This document shows positions 1-6,248 of a DNA stretch of 12,043 bases, in pieces. The notes beneath the pieces are model-generated. The model was not told the DNA's origin. It saw only the letters and a list, made by a program, of their open reading frames with translations, and did no database searches. The stretch lies in NCBI GenBank assembly GCA_027858595.1, contig JAQICK010000022.1:1-12043 (forward strand). Direction: 5' to 3'. The position numbers were made by a program, and so were the translations under genes. The DNA is from Melioribacteraceae bacterium (lineage in GTDB: Bacteria; Bacteroidota; Ignavibacteria; Ignavibacteriales; Melioribacteraceae). Positions within the stretch are counted from its first letter, which is position 1. Each line of letters begins with the position of its first letter.

Positions 1-2
1 CA

Positions 3-119
3 AAGTCTTATCAAAAATTTATTGATGAAACAAATTCCAACTTGATTCAAAAACTAACTGAGTTACCTAATTTACTTAAATCAATTAGAACCAATAATGG
101 TGATAGAATAAATGAATAA
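3..119 (+). CDS. C-terminal end of an unknown protein (cut by window start)
   Basis: An open frame runs from the left edge to a TAA stop at 117-119, giving the last 38 residues of a protein whose start lies outside the window. The tail is hydrophilic, with Lys, Asn and Leu (it contains QKLTELPNLLKSI), and has no motif I recognise. The stop lies inside the first codons of the following peroxidase gene (ATG at 112), an 8-base overlap that suggests co-transcription and translational coupling. The other two forward frames close within the first 50 bases, which supports this one. The function cannot be inferred. Confidence 0.5.
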   Translation, partial: KSYQKFIDETNSNLIQKLTELPNLLKSIRTNNGDRINE

Positions 120-700
120 TAAATATAGAATAATAATACTATTAGCAATAATTGGTTTTTTACTAATCGTTGCGCTGGTGGAAAAGAAAATCTTAATCCA
201 GAAGAAAAAGAACAATCTAATGTTTATAAATATTCGGTAAAAGAGATTGATGGAAACGGTGTTAAACTTTCCGATTACAAAGGCAAAGTTTTACTTATTG
301 TAAACGTTGCAAGCAAGTGTGGATTTACGTATCAATACGAAGGATTGCAAAATTTATATAAAAAATATAAAGACCAAGGATTTGAAATTCTTGCATTCCC
401 TTGTAACGATTTCCGTGAACAAGAACCCGGAACAAATGAAGAATTAAAAACTTCTGTTCCGTTAATTTCAACATAACCTTTAAGCTATTTGATAAAATTA
501 CTTTGGAGGGAGATGAGCGGTCTAAATTATTTGAAATGCTTACTGATAATCCAAGGACAGGTGATTCCTCAATTTATTGGAATTTTGAAAAATTCTTAAT
601 TGATAAAGATGGATATATTGTTGATCGATTTAGAAGTTTCACAAAACCAGAAAGCGAAGACCTAAAATCATTAATTGAAAAACTTCTTTCAGATAGTTAA
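112..700 (+). pseudogene. Glutathione peroxidase family lipoprotein, interrupted by two frameshifts
   Basis: Three pieces in three frames join into one glutathione-peroxidase-like protein of about 196 residues. Piece one (from ATG 112) is a hydrophobic signal segment. Near 169-173 the frame moves so that LLIV is followed by CAGGK, which makes a lipobox-like site. Piece two (171-476) holds NVASKCGFT with the peroxidatic Cys at 318-320, and FPCNDFREQEPG with the conserved Gln. In the A-run at 443-450 the frame moves again into FCSVNFNITFKLF, whose Cys (455-457) matches the resolving Cys of Cys-type peroxidases. WNFEKFLIDKDG then supplies the catalytic Trp and Asn, and the frame ends at 700. Adding one base at each site (a T near 170, an A near 448) restores a full frame. 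The family reduces peroxides, in Cys forms usually with thioredoxin. An exported, membrane-anchored location is inferred. Both breaks are single missing bases, one of them in an A-run, so sequencing error is as likely as true gene decay. Confidence 0.85.
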
Positions 701-728
701 ATCAAACTTCCTACAAAATTGTATTATT

Positions 729-760
729 TAAAAATGGCAACTTTTTAGCCGCCATTTTTA
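729..760. terminator. Bidirectional rho-independent-type terminator
   Basis: A perfect 10-bp inverted repeat (TAAAAATGGC at 729-738 and its complement at 751-760) encloses a 12-base loop. The A/T outer part of the stem gives a U-run on either strand. It sits between the convergent peroxidase gene (ends 700) and the 76-residue gene on the other strand (ends 805), where a shared terminator is expected. Confidence 0.75.
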
Positions 761-804
761 TTCTAAACTATTTTTAACTGTGTTCTTTTTATTAGAAATA
801 ATTA

Positions 805-1035
805 TTATAATTTGCATTGAGCAAAATGTATTGCTGCTAAAACTTCTTCAACATTTTCTGCCGGAATATGCACCTTCCAATCTGGCTCTTGCTTATTTTT
901 GTTTAAGAAAACCCCAACGCTTATAACGCTATTAGTATCTGCACCATAAGGTTCATCAACAACACTTATAGATATTTTTCCCTTCTCAGTTGAGGCTAAC
1001 TCTATATCGTCAATATGTCTTACTCTTCCACCCAT
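805..1035 (-). CDS. Small hypothetical protein, 76 residues
   Basis: I do not recognise this protein. The gene is probably real: its ATG (1033-1035) follows an excellent ribosome binding site, AAAGGAG with a 5-base spacer, and it ends just before the bidirectional terminator at 729-760. The product is soluble, without signal peptide or membrane segment. It begins MGGRVRHIDDIE, has a middle rich in Val, Ile and Ser that looks like beta strands (ISISVVDEP and VISVGVFLN), and ends with a likely helix (VEEVLAAIHFAQ). That arrangement would fit a small strand-rich domain with a C-terminal helix, but no family call is justified. It is last in the minus-strand gene series, 82 bases after the GIY-YIG-like gene, and has its own candidate promoter in that gap. 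Confidence 0.7.
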   Translation of the reverse strand: MGGRVRHIDDIELASTEKGKISISVVDEPYGADTNSVISVGVFLNKNKQEPDWKVHIPAENVEEVLAAIHFAQCKL

Positions 1036-1088
1036 TGTTTCTCCTTTATTTTATATCGCTTAATTTAAAATTAATGAAAATTACTTGG

Positions 1089-1117
1089 CAATATACAAAT
1101 CAAAAATATTATACAAA
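1089..1117 (-). promoter_or_regulatory. Candidate Bacteroidota-type promoter for the 76-residue gene
   Basis: Read on the minus strand, TTTG (1114-1117) is followed after 18 bases by TATATTG (1089-1095). This is close to the TTTG-N19-TAnnTTTG pattern of the Bacteroidota primary sigma factor. Transcription would start near 1083, leaving a leader of about 47 bases. The match is imperfect and in AT-rich DNA, so it is only a candidate. Confidence 0.35.
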
Positions 1118-1480
1118 TTATTTTTTTCTCTTTGCAATATTATATCCATTTTCCCCAAAAGGTTTTAACTCATCAATAAGCATTTCTTCAAGCAATAATA
1201 GTTCTTTCTTAAAATTAATATTCTCACCTTCTTTTTGCTCCAAATTTGAGAGTACTTCAAAAACGAAATTCTTTTCGCCAAATTTCTTCCGATCAATTTG
1301 TAGTTCACTATTTCTATGGTTCCCAAATTTCAATTCTGTCTTGTGTCTATTCCATTTTGAATCCATGTTAGGACTACTATCAATAAATATTTTGCCGTTA
1401 ATAATATTTCGTATTTGGAATACACCCATACGGAATTTCATTTGCTTGTATTCTGATTTTAATTCTTTGTTTGTTTTCAT
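1118..1480 (-). CDS. Degenerate GIY-YIG family protein, probably not a nuclease
   Basis: The 120-residue product keeps the layout of the GIY-YIG fold: MGVFQIRN then NGKIFIDSS, a W-x-RHK helix, KFGNHRNSELQ, FGEKNFVFEVL, and a final helix with LLEEMLIDELKPF before GYN. The key residues differ from active nucleases. The first motif reads GVF rather than GIY (19-21), the second FID rather than YIG (32-34), and the expected Arg before Trp is Lys42. The Glu-bearing helix is kept. Loss of both Tyr and the Arg suggests a non-catalytic, perhaps nucleic-acid-binding, role; this is an inference. I chose ATG 1478-1480 because AGGAA lies just upstream with normal spacing. A GTG at 1531 in the same frame would add 17 residues that do not look like family sequence and would read through the hairpin at 1492-1508. 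Confidence 0.75.
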   Translation of the reverse strand: MKTNKELKSEYKQMKFRMGVFQIRNIINGKIFIDSSPNMDSKWNRHKTELKFGNHRNSELQIDRKKFGEKNFVFEVLSNLEQKEGENINFKKELLLLEEMLIDELKPFGENGYNIAKRKK

Positions 1481-1491
1481 TTTATTTCCTA

Positions 1492-1508
1492 ACCTAGTTG
1501 AGCTAGGT
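1492..1508 (-). promoter_or_regulatory. Small hairpin just upstream of the GIY-YIG-like gene's ribosome binding site
   Basis: A 6-bp perfect stem (ACCTAG/CTAGGT) with a 5-base loop lies directly before the TTAGGAAATAAA leader of the gene starting at 1480. On the minus-strand RNA the 5' arm CCTAG could instead pair, with one G-U, with the TTAGG that holds the ribosome binding site. Two exclusive pairings are therefore possible. No regulatory role is shown. Confidence 0.3.
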
Positions 1509-1524
1509 AAGAAATGCAAATAAG

Positions 1525-1552
1525 TTTGCACGCAGTTTAATCCACGTGCAAA
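1525..1552 (-). terminator. Inverted repeat after the ABM-like gene, possible terminator
   Basis: A perfect 8-bp stem (TTTGCACG at 1525-1532, CGTGCAAA at 1545-1552) with a 12-base loop lies 24 bases past the stop of the ABM-like gene and before the GIY-YIG-like gene. On the minus strand the bases after the stem (CTTATTTGC) are only partly T-rich, so termination may be weak or partial. Confidence 0.4.
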
Positions 1553-1576
1553 AATGGTTATTTACTTAGTCTATTC

Positions 1577-1888
1577 TTACGGTCTAATAGGAGCAGGAAT
1601 TAGCGGAGATGGACCCCAAATAACAATGTCCAAATTAGTTACATAAGTACGGAACACTTCATTTATTTTTTGAAATTCTGGATTCTGTATAAGTGTTGCA
1701 TAATCTGTAAAGCTTTTCCAAACAGAAGTTCTACGAACATTTGGAGACCCTAGCATATTTCTGTTTGCATGAAACTCAATAAAACCATCTGCTTCAACCA
1801 TCATACGAGTTGCTCTACGAGCAAGTTTAGCATAAGCATTTTCATCTATATTTGGCAAAAAATCATATGTAAAAGCAACTTCAATCAT
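1577..1888 (-). CDS. Small dimeric alpha+beta barrel (ABM-like) protein
   Basis: The 103-residue product opens with a strand (MIEVAFTYDF), followed by a helix (YAKLARRATRMMVEADGF), a strand around FIEFHANRN, a conserved-looking RRTSVWKSFTDYATLIQNPEF segment, a second helix and a last strand (LDIVIWGP). This order, with the VEADGFIEFHANRN and SVWKSFTDYATL stretches, resembles antibiotic-biosynthesis-monooxygenase-like proteins of the dimeric ferredoxin-like barrel class. The class includes monooxygenases, haem-degrading enzymes and proteins with no known activity, so no reaction is claimed. The start is clear: ATG 1886-1888 follows a strong GAAGGAGAT site. The gene begins 49 bases after oadB on the same strand, so it may be the last gene of the decarboxylase transcript, which ends at the inverted repeat at 1525-1552. 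Confidence 0.65.
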   Translation of the reverse strand: MIEVAFTYDFLPNIDENAYAKLARRATRMMVEADGFIEFHANRNMLGSPNVRRTSVWKSFTDYATLIQNPEFQKINEVFRTYVTNLDIVIWGPSPLIPAPIRP

Positions 1889-1937
1889 TTTCTATCTCCT
1901 TCCAGTTAATAAAAATATGTTTAGTTTAGTATAAATT

Positions 1938-3065
1938 TTAAAGTAATAAACTTAAGAAAACTCCAGCGGCAACAGCCGATCCGATAACACCTGCAACATT
2001 AGGACCCATAGCTGCCATAAGCGGATTCACTCGTCCGTCGGTTTCTTCCGATACAAAAGTCTGCACAACCCTTGCTGCCATTGGAACAGCGGAAACTCCA
2101 GCCGCACCAATACAAGGATTTATTTTTTTGCCTTTTGATAAAAACAGATTAATAAACTTTGCAAAAAGAATTCCACCCATTGTGCTAAACGTAAATGCAA
2201 CTGCACCCATTGCTAAAATCAGTAGTGTTTGAGTTGTTAAAAACTCATCAGCTGTCATTGTAGCACCAACTGTTAAGCCTAAAAAGATTGTTACAATATC
2301 AATCATTGGCCCACCGGCTGTCTTTTTAAGTCGGTCAGTTACACCACTTTCTCTAATTAAATTTCCGAACATAAGCATACCAATTAGTGGTGCACTAGAG
2401 GGAATTGCAAGTGAGGCAACGACTCCAGTAAATATTGGGAAAATCAAAACCGCTGTTTTAGAAACGCGTTTAGCTTGTGGCATATCAATAGCCCTCTCTT
2501 TACGAGTTGTTAACATTCGTAAAATAGGAGGTTGAATAATTGGAACCAAAGACATGTAGCTATAAGCTGCCAAAGCAACAGGCCCTAATAAATGTGGAGC
2601 AAGTTTACTTGCAAGAAAAATTGATGTTGGTCCATCCGCTCCGCCAATAATACCAATAACCGCAGCTTCTTTGTAACTAAAGCCAAACAAATATGCCGCC
2701 CCAACGGCAGCAAGAACAATTCCTACTTGGGCTGCTGCGCCAAGCAAAAATGTAATTGGTCTTCCTAACAATGGTCGAAAGTCTGTAAGGACCCCAACAC
2801 CCAAAAATATTATTGGAGGAAGTAATTCTGTTTTAATTCCAGCACTATAAATTAAACCAATAATTCCAGAGTCGTGCGAACCCATTTCTGCCAGAGGTAA
2901 GTTGGCAACAAGAATACCAAAACCAATTGGAATTAGAAGTAACGGTTCATATTCCTTTGCTATAGCTAAATATATTAGCACACCGGAAATAATAAACATT
3001 ATCCAGTGCCCAAGACCAATATGGGCAAAACCTGACTGACTAAAAAGATTAAATAAAGCATCCAT
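1938..3065 (-). CDS. oadB: Na+-translocating decarboxylase beta subunit
   Basis: This 375-residue polytopic membrane protein is the sodium-pumping subunit of biotin-dependent decarboxylases. It decarboxylates carboxybiotin on the alpha subunit and couples this to Na+ export. Visible family signatures are GGADGPTSIF (141-150), whose Asp144 corresponds to the essential Asp203 of Klebsiella OadB, the re-entrant-like LVPIIQPPI segment (173-181), and the C-terminal NPLMAAMGPNVAGVIGSAVAAG block (347-368) containing polar residues of the ion path. About nine to ten hydrophobic stretches are present. The length matches the shorter glutaconyl/methylmalonyl-CoA type beta subunits rather than the 433-residue Klebsiella protein. 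The family is shared by oxaloacetate, methylmalonyl-CoA and glutaconyl-CoA enzymes, so substrate is set by the partner alpha subunit. ATG 3063-3065 lies 12 bases after the oadA stop, with AAAGG upstream. Confidence 0.95.
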   Translation of the reverse strand: MDALFNLFSQSGFAHIGLGHWIMFIISGVLIYLAIAKEYEPLLLIPIGFGILVANLPLAEMGSHDSGIIGLIYSAGIKTELLPPIIFLGVGVLTDFRPLLGRPITFLLGAAAQVGIVLAAVGAAYLFGFSYKEAAVIGIIGGADGPTSIFLASKLAPHLLGPVALAAYSYMSLVPIIQPPILRMLTTRKERAIDMPQAKRVSKTAVLIFPIFTGVVASLAIPSSAPLIGMLMFGNLIRESGVTDRLKKTAGGPMIDIVTIFLGLTVGATMTADEFLTTQTLLILAMGAVAFTFSTMGGILFAKFINLFLSKGKKINPCIGAAGVSAVPMAARVVQTFVSEETDGRVNPLMAAMGPNVAGVIGSAVAAGVFLSLLL

Positions 3066-3077
3066 TATAAAAAACCT

Positions 3078-4922
3078 TTATGCAATTGTTAAAATCGGTT
3101 GTGATGAATCAATTTCATCACCTATTTGAATGAAAATAGTTTCAACCGTTCCGGAAATTTGAGATTTAATATCATGCTTTGCTTTCATTGCTTCAATTTG
3201 TGCAACAACTTGACCTACAGCTACGGAGTCGCCAACTTTTACAAGAATGTCAACAACATCAACAGTTCCAGCAAAAGTAGAGAATACTGGTTTCCCTTTT
3301 GTGCTTGCTTTAGCTTTTGGGGCTTCAGTTTTTACAACTTTATTTCCATTTGTTACTGGCTCAACAGATACAACAAAAGTGCGAGTCTTGCCATTTTCTT
3401 CAACAACACATTTTGTTTTTAAAAGTCCGCTAATTGGAGCTTGAGAAACCGCTTGTGCAACTTGTGGTTGAACTACAGGCTGTGCTTCTTCTTTTTTCTT
3501 TAATGGAATATCTATTTTGCCCTTACCAGTAAGGAACTTTATACCTTCGTTAACTTCCATTTTCTTTCCTGGAACCATTGCAGCAAGAACTAGGAAAGTG
3601 TTTACATCGTTAACTTCAATACCTCTTTCACGTAAAGCCTCTTGTGCTGGTTTAACATTGTTTGCTGCTGCTTCAAGCGGATCGCCATTAAAGACGGGCA
3701 GATTCAACTGTTCCGAAGCAATTTCAATAACTTTTGAATCTGGCACTAGAGGAGTTTTTCCAAAATAACCAAGCACCGCACGTCCGTACCCAGATTCAAT
3801 TTTATTCCATCGACCATACATTACATTATTAAAAGCTTGTAACCAATATTGTTGACTTCCTGGTGTAACACTCGTCCAAGCACCGCCAGCCTCTACAACA
3901 ACTGGGAATTCTGCAAGCACGTCGCTATATTTATCTAATATTCCGGCTTTTACCATCATGTGAACGTTAGGCCCAATTGCTCCACCTGGCATTGGAAATC
4001 CTAGCACACGAGCATCCGCTGTTGTGGTTGCTGGATTAAAACTATAATCTTTTAATCCTTCATTAAGCATATCTTCAACATGATGTAATTTTGAAACATC
4101 AACATCCAAAGAATATCCAGTTCCTTTTAAGGCGTGATCTAAAGAACGTATGTCAGGTTGAACTGTTCCACTTGCCATTGGTCGTATAGAAACATCTACT
4201 CCATCAACACCACCAGCAATACCAGCCATATAACATGCAACTGCCATACTTGCCGTATCGTGTGTGTGTTGCCACAACGGCATTTCTGGAGGCATAATTT
4301 TCTTAAGTCCAACAACAGTATCGTAAATTGTTTTGGGGTCTGTTGTTCCACTAGCATCCTTCAGGCAAATACTATCAATCTGCATACCTGTAGCTAAAAG
4401 TTGCTTTCCAATATTTATATAAAAATCTGCAGTGTGAACTTTATCAGAATGAAATGGAAGCCCCATTATTGCAATTGTAACTTGGTGATGCATTCCAGAA
4501 TCAATAATTGGCTTACCTGTTTTTACTAAATTATCTACATCATTCATATAATCGAAATTTCGGTCATATGTTGTTCCATATTTATGCATCAACTTTGCTT
4601 GAAGGTTTAGCCCTTCTAAAGATTGAGTTGTTAACGTTACGCCCGATACAGAACGCGTTAATATCTGCAGCTCAACTTCAGGACCAACTGCATCGCGCAT
4701 TGCTTGCATTGTTTCAAAAGGATTTTCACCCAAATAAAAATATGGGGCTTGATAACGGGCACCTCCACCAAACTCAATGTGCTTAATTCCCGCTGCAACA
4801 GAAGCCTCCATTGCAGGAAGATAATCGTTTAATCTTACTTTTCCTCCAAACGAACTTTGCAACCCGTCGCGAAAAGGAGTGAACATTACTTTTACTGTTT
4901 TAGGTGATTTAGTGAAAATCAT
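3078..4922 (-). CDS. oadA: Biotin-dependent carboxyltransferase, oxaloacetate-decarboxylase alpha type, divergent
   Basis: This 614-residue protein has a TIM-barrel carboxyltransferase domain (about 8-300), a PYC/OADA conserved domain (to about 470), Gln/Pro/Ala-rich linkers (about 476-497 and 530-545) and a C-terminal biotinyl domain (about 546-614). Metal-site residues are in place: Asp19 in FRDGLQS, the carbamylated-Lys position Lys188 in CLKDASG, and His219/His221 in QHTHD. The catalytic Thr lies in MASGTVQP (Thr253). Biotin should sit on Lys580 in QIEAMKAKHDI; the usual EAMKM reads EAMKA. The LLRGxNxxGY substrate motif is replaced by ILTRSVSGVTL (87-97), and GGGARYQAP stands where GGATFDxx is usual. 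The fold points to a 2-oxoacid such as oxaloacetate; the exact substrate is uncertain. The ATG overlaps the oadG stop by 4 bases (ATGA) and has GAGGAA upstream, so coupling to oadG is likely. Confidence 0.9.
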   Translation of the reverse strand: MIFTKSPKTVKVMFTPFRDGLQSSFGGKVRLNDYLPAMEASVAAGIKHIEFGGGARYQAPYFYLGENPFETMQAMRDAVGPEVELQILTRSVSGVTLTTQSLEGLNLQAKLMHKYGTTYDRNFDYMNDVDNLVKTGKPIIDSGMHHQVTIAIMGLPFHSDKVHTADFYINIGKQLLATGMQIDSICLKDASGTTDPKTIYDTVVGLKKIMPPEMPLWQHTHDTASMAVACYMAGIAGGVDGVDVSIRPMASGTVQPDIRSLDHALKGTGYSLDVDVSKLHHVEDMLNEGLKDYSFNPATTTADARVLGFPMPGGAIGPNVHMMVKAGILDKYSDVLAEFPVVVEAGGAWTSVTPGSQQYWLQAFNNVMYGRWNKIESGYGRAVLGYFGKTPLVPDSKVIEIASEQLNLPVFNGDPLEAAANNVKPAQEALRERGIEVNDVNTFLVLAAMVPGKKMEVNEGIKFLTGKGKIDIPLKKKEEAQPVVQPQVAQAVSQAPISGLLKTKCVVEENGKTRTFVVSVEPVTNGNKVVKTEAPKAKASTKGKPVFSTFAGTVDVVDILVKVGDSVAVGQVVAQIEAMKAKHDIKSQISGTVETIFIQIGDEIDSSQPILTIA

Positions 4923-5131
4923 TTTATTTCCTCAATCTTTGTGATTTTAGTTCCTGGATGTATTACAGAATAACTAGATACTATTGCTGCGTATATTGTT
5001 GTGTCTTCTTTTTCTTGTTTGAATGGAAATAGGCGTGTTATAATTTGAATAGATATTGCTAATACGCTAAGTATTAAAAAAACTGTTAAAATAGCTGAGA
5101 AGCAGATGGATAAAATGCTGGGAGAATCCAT
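4919..5131 (-). CDS. oadG: Na+-translocating decarboxylase gamma subunit
   Basis: The 70-residue product has a short N-terminus, one long hydrophobic membrane helix (about 7-33), a charged stretch (FPFKQEKED) and a short soluble tail (TTIYAAIVSSYSVIHPGTKI). This is the architecture of the OadG family, which anchors alpha to beta and aids assembly. Sequence identity in the family is low, so the call rests mainly on this layout and on position. The order gamma-alpha-beta matches oadGAB of enterobacteria, and the stop overlaps the oadA start by 4 bases. It is shorter than many OadG proteins and lacks a long Pro/Ala-rich linker. The ATG at 5129-5131 follows TTAGGA at 8-bp spacing. Confidence 0.8.
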   Translation of the reverse strand: MDSPSILSICFSAILTVFLILSVLAISIQIITRLFPFKQEKEDTTIYAAIVSSYSVIHPGTKITKIEEIK

Positions 5132-5170
5132 TACATATCCTAAGATTTATTTGTGAACTTTACGATGTTA

Positions 5171-5199
5171 AAATTACCAAAGTCTGTTGGGACAAACAA
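5171..5199 (-). promoter_or_regulatory. Weak candidate promoter for oadGAB
   Basis: In the 80-base gap between the ligase gene and oadG, the minus strand reads TTGTTT, 17 bases, TAATTT. Read as a Bacteroidota promoter, TTTG (5193-5196) is followed after 16 bases by TAATTTTA, one mismatch from TAnnTTTG but with short spacing. The start would fall about 33 bases before the oadG ATG. This would let oadGAB be expressed apart from the ligase. The evidence is weak in such AT-rich sequence. Confidence 0.28.
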
Positions 5200-5211
5200 T
5201 AATTTTATATA

Positions 5212-6144
5212 TCATGGGAAAGAAATTCTTCCTCTAACAATTGGCTCACTTTGGTTTTCCAATTCAAGTTCCAAATTTTTACCGATGGAAACAACTCTTC
5301 CTGCACCTATTATTTCTGGCTTGCCTTCAATCGGATCGGAGAAAACAACTATGTTCTTCCCAATTATTTTTGATCTTTCTCTGTATGAATCAAAAGTTTG
5401 ATTGTATTTACCTTTAAGTAAAAACTCATAATTTGTTGATAACGATTTTAATAAATTATTAAATACAGATGAAATTGTATTCTGAGAAGCATCAGTAACG
5501 TAACTATTAAGTGAAGTAGCTTTCTTTACCACAAAATCAGTTTCTAAAACTGGAGTTTCATTCACATTTATTCCAATTCCAATAAATAGATCTGTTACTT
5601 TCTTTCCTATAGTTTGCGTTTGTGTTAAAACGCCAGCAACTTTCCCATCCTCTATTAGAACATCATTTACCCATTTGATGCTTGCTTTATTTTCTAATTC
5701 TGGAATTTTATCCAAAGCTTCAACTACAGATAGTGCTGATAAAATTGTAAAACCAATATGAAAATTATCAACTATTTGCTTTGGTTTTAAATAAGCCGAA
5801 AGATGAATGTTTCCAGTAAGACTTACCCAACTTCTGCTTCTGTATCCTTTAAAATTATCGCCGGAATTTGCCAGACAAATAATTCCACTTGGCAAATCTG
5901 GTTCCGTCTTAGAAAGTTCAATTAATGATGTAAACTGAGAGCTATGCGAATGATTAACCACAAAAGCATATTTCCATAAAGAATCTGATTTAATTTCTGA
6001 GAAGAATAGTTTATCCGTTTGGAATAATTTTTCGATTATTTTACTAATAATTTTAGGATTAGAATTACTTGTAACGTTTTGCCATGTAGGGGTAATAGCA
6101 AAAATATTTTCGGCATATTCTTTTGTATCTGTTATAATAATCAT
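5212..6144 (-). CDS. birA: Biotin-protein ligase family, without DNA-binding domain and with an altered biotinyl-AMP loop
   Basis: The 310-residue product shows the biotin/lipoate ligase fold: KWVNDVLIEDGKVAGVL (157-173, with Lys168 at the position of E. coli Lys183), GIGINVN (189-195) and a C-terminal SH3-like region (about 255-310, with GRVVSIG). It has no winged-helix domain, so it is not a BirA-type repressor. Its first 80 residues are not typical of the family. The loop that binds biotin and biotinyl-AMP, normally Q-x-x-GRGRxGRxW, reads here as GDNFKGYRSRSW (95-106), so most Gly and Arg are lost. It would biotinylate Lys580 of the adjacent OadA, 80 bases downstream; this is inferred from position. 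The start is uncertain: ATG 6142-6144 is chosen, but a TTG at 6153 in the same frame would add three residues, and neither has a ribosome binding site. Confidence 0.82.
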   Translation of the reverse strand: MIIITDTKEYAENIFAITPTWQNVTSNSNPKIISKIIEKLFQTDKLFFSEIKSDSLWKYAFVVNHSHSSQFTSLIELSKTEPDLPSGIICLANSGDNFKGYRSRSWVSLTGNIHLSAYLKPKQIVDNFHIGFTILSALSVVEALDKIPELENKASIKWVNDVLIEDGKVAGVLTQTQTIGKKVTDLFIGIGINVNETPVLETDFVVKKATSLNSYVTDASQNTISSVFNNLLKSLSTNYEFLLKGKYNQTFDSYRERSKIIGKNIVVFSDPIEGKPEIIGAGRVVSIGKNLELELENQSEPIVRGRISFP

Positions 6145-6180
6145 AGTGAACAATTTAAGAGTTAAGAAAATTCACATTTG

Positions 6181-6205
6181 GTGAGCTCGAATGCTCAGTT
6201 CTCAC
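6181..6205. repeat. Nested inverted repeat between helicase and ligase genes
   Basis: TGAGC (6182-6186) pairs with GCTCA (6193-6197) across a 6-base loop. Alternatively GTGAG (6181-6185) pairs with CTCAC (6201-6205). It lies in the 104-base gap after the short-core helicase gene. No T-run follows on the minus strand, so I do not call it a terminator. Confidence 0.3.
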
Positions 6206-6233
6206 AATCATCAGAAATATAAAGGCTAGCAAA
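6203..6233 (-). promoter_or_regulatory. Low-confidence candidate promoter for the biotin ligase gene
   Basis: On the minus strand TTTG (6230-6233) is followed after exactly 19 bases by TGATTGTG (6203-6210), matching four of the six fixed positions of TAnnTTTG. Spacing is ideal but the downstream box is poor. The leader would be about 55 bases and would include the nested inverted repeat. Confidence 0.25.
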
Positions 6234-6248
6234 TTTGATGCAGAACTT

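Noticed and set aside
990..1523. Long plus-strand open frame opposite the GIY-YIG-like gene
   Set aside because: Rich in Phe, Ser and Leu as expected from the complement of a Lys/Glu-rich gene. No start signal, and the opposite strand has a clear family match.
1498..1531. GTG start at 1531 for the GIY-YIG-like gene
   Set aside because: The added 17 residues read through a hairpin and have no ribosome binding site upstream, whereas ATG 1480 has AGGAA at good spacing.
6181..6205. Hairpin after the short-core helicase gene as a terminator
   Set aside because: The stem is only 5 bp and no T-run follows on the minus strand.
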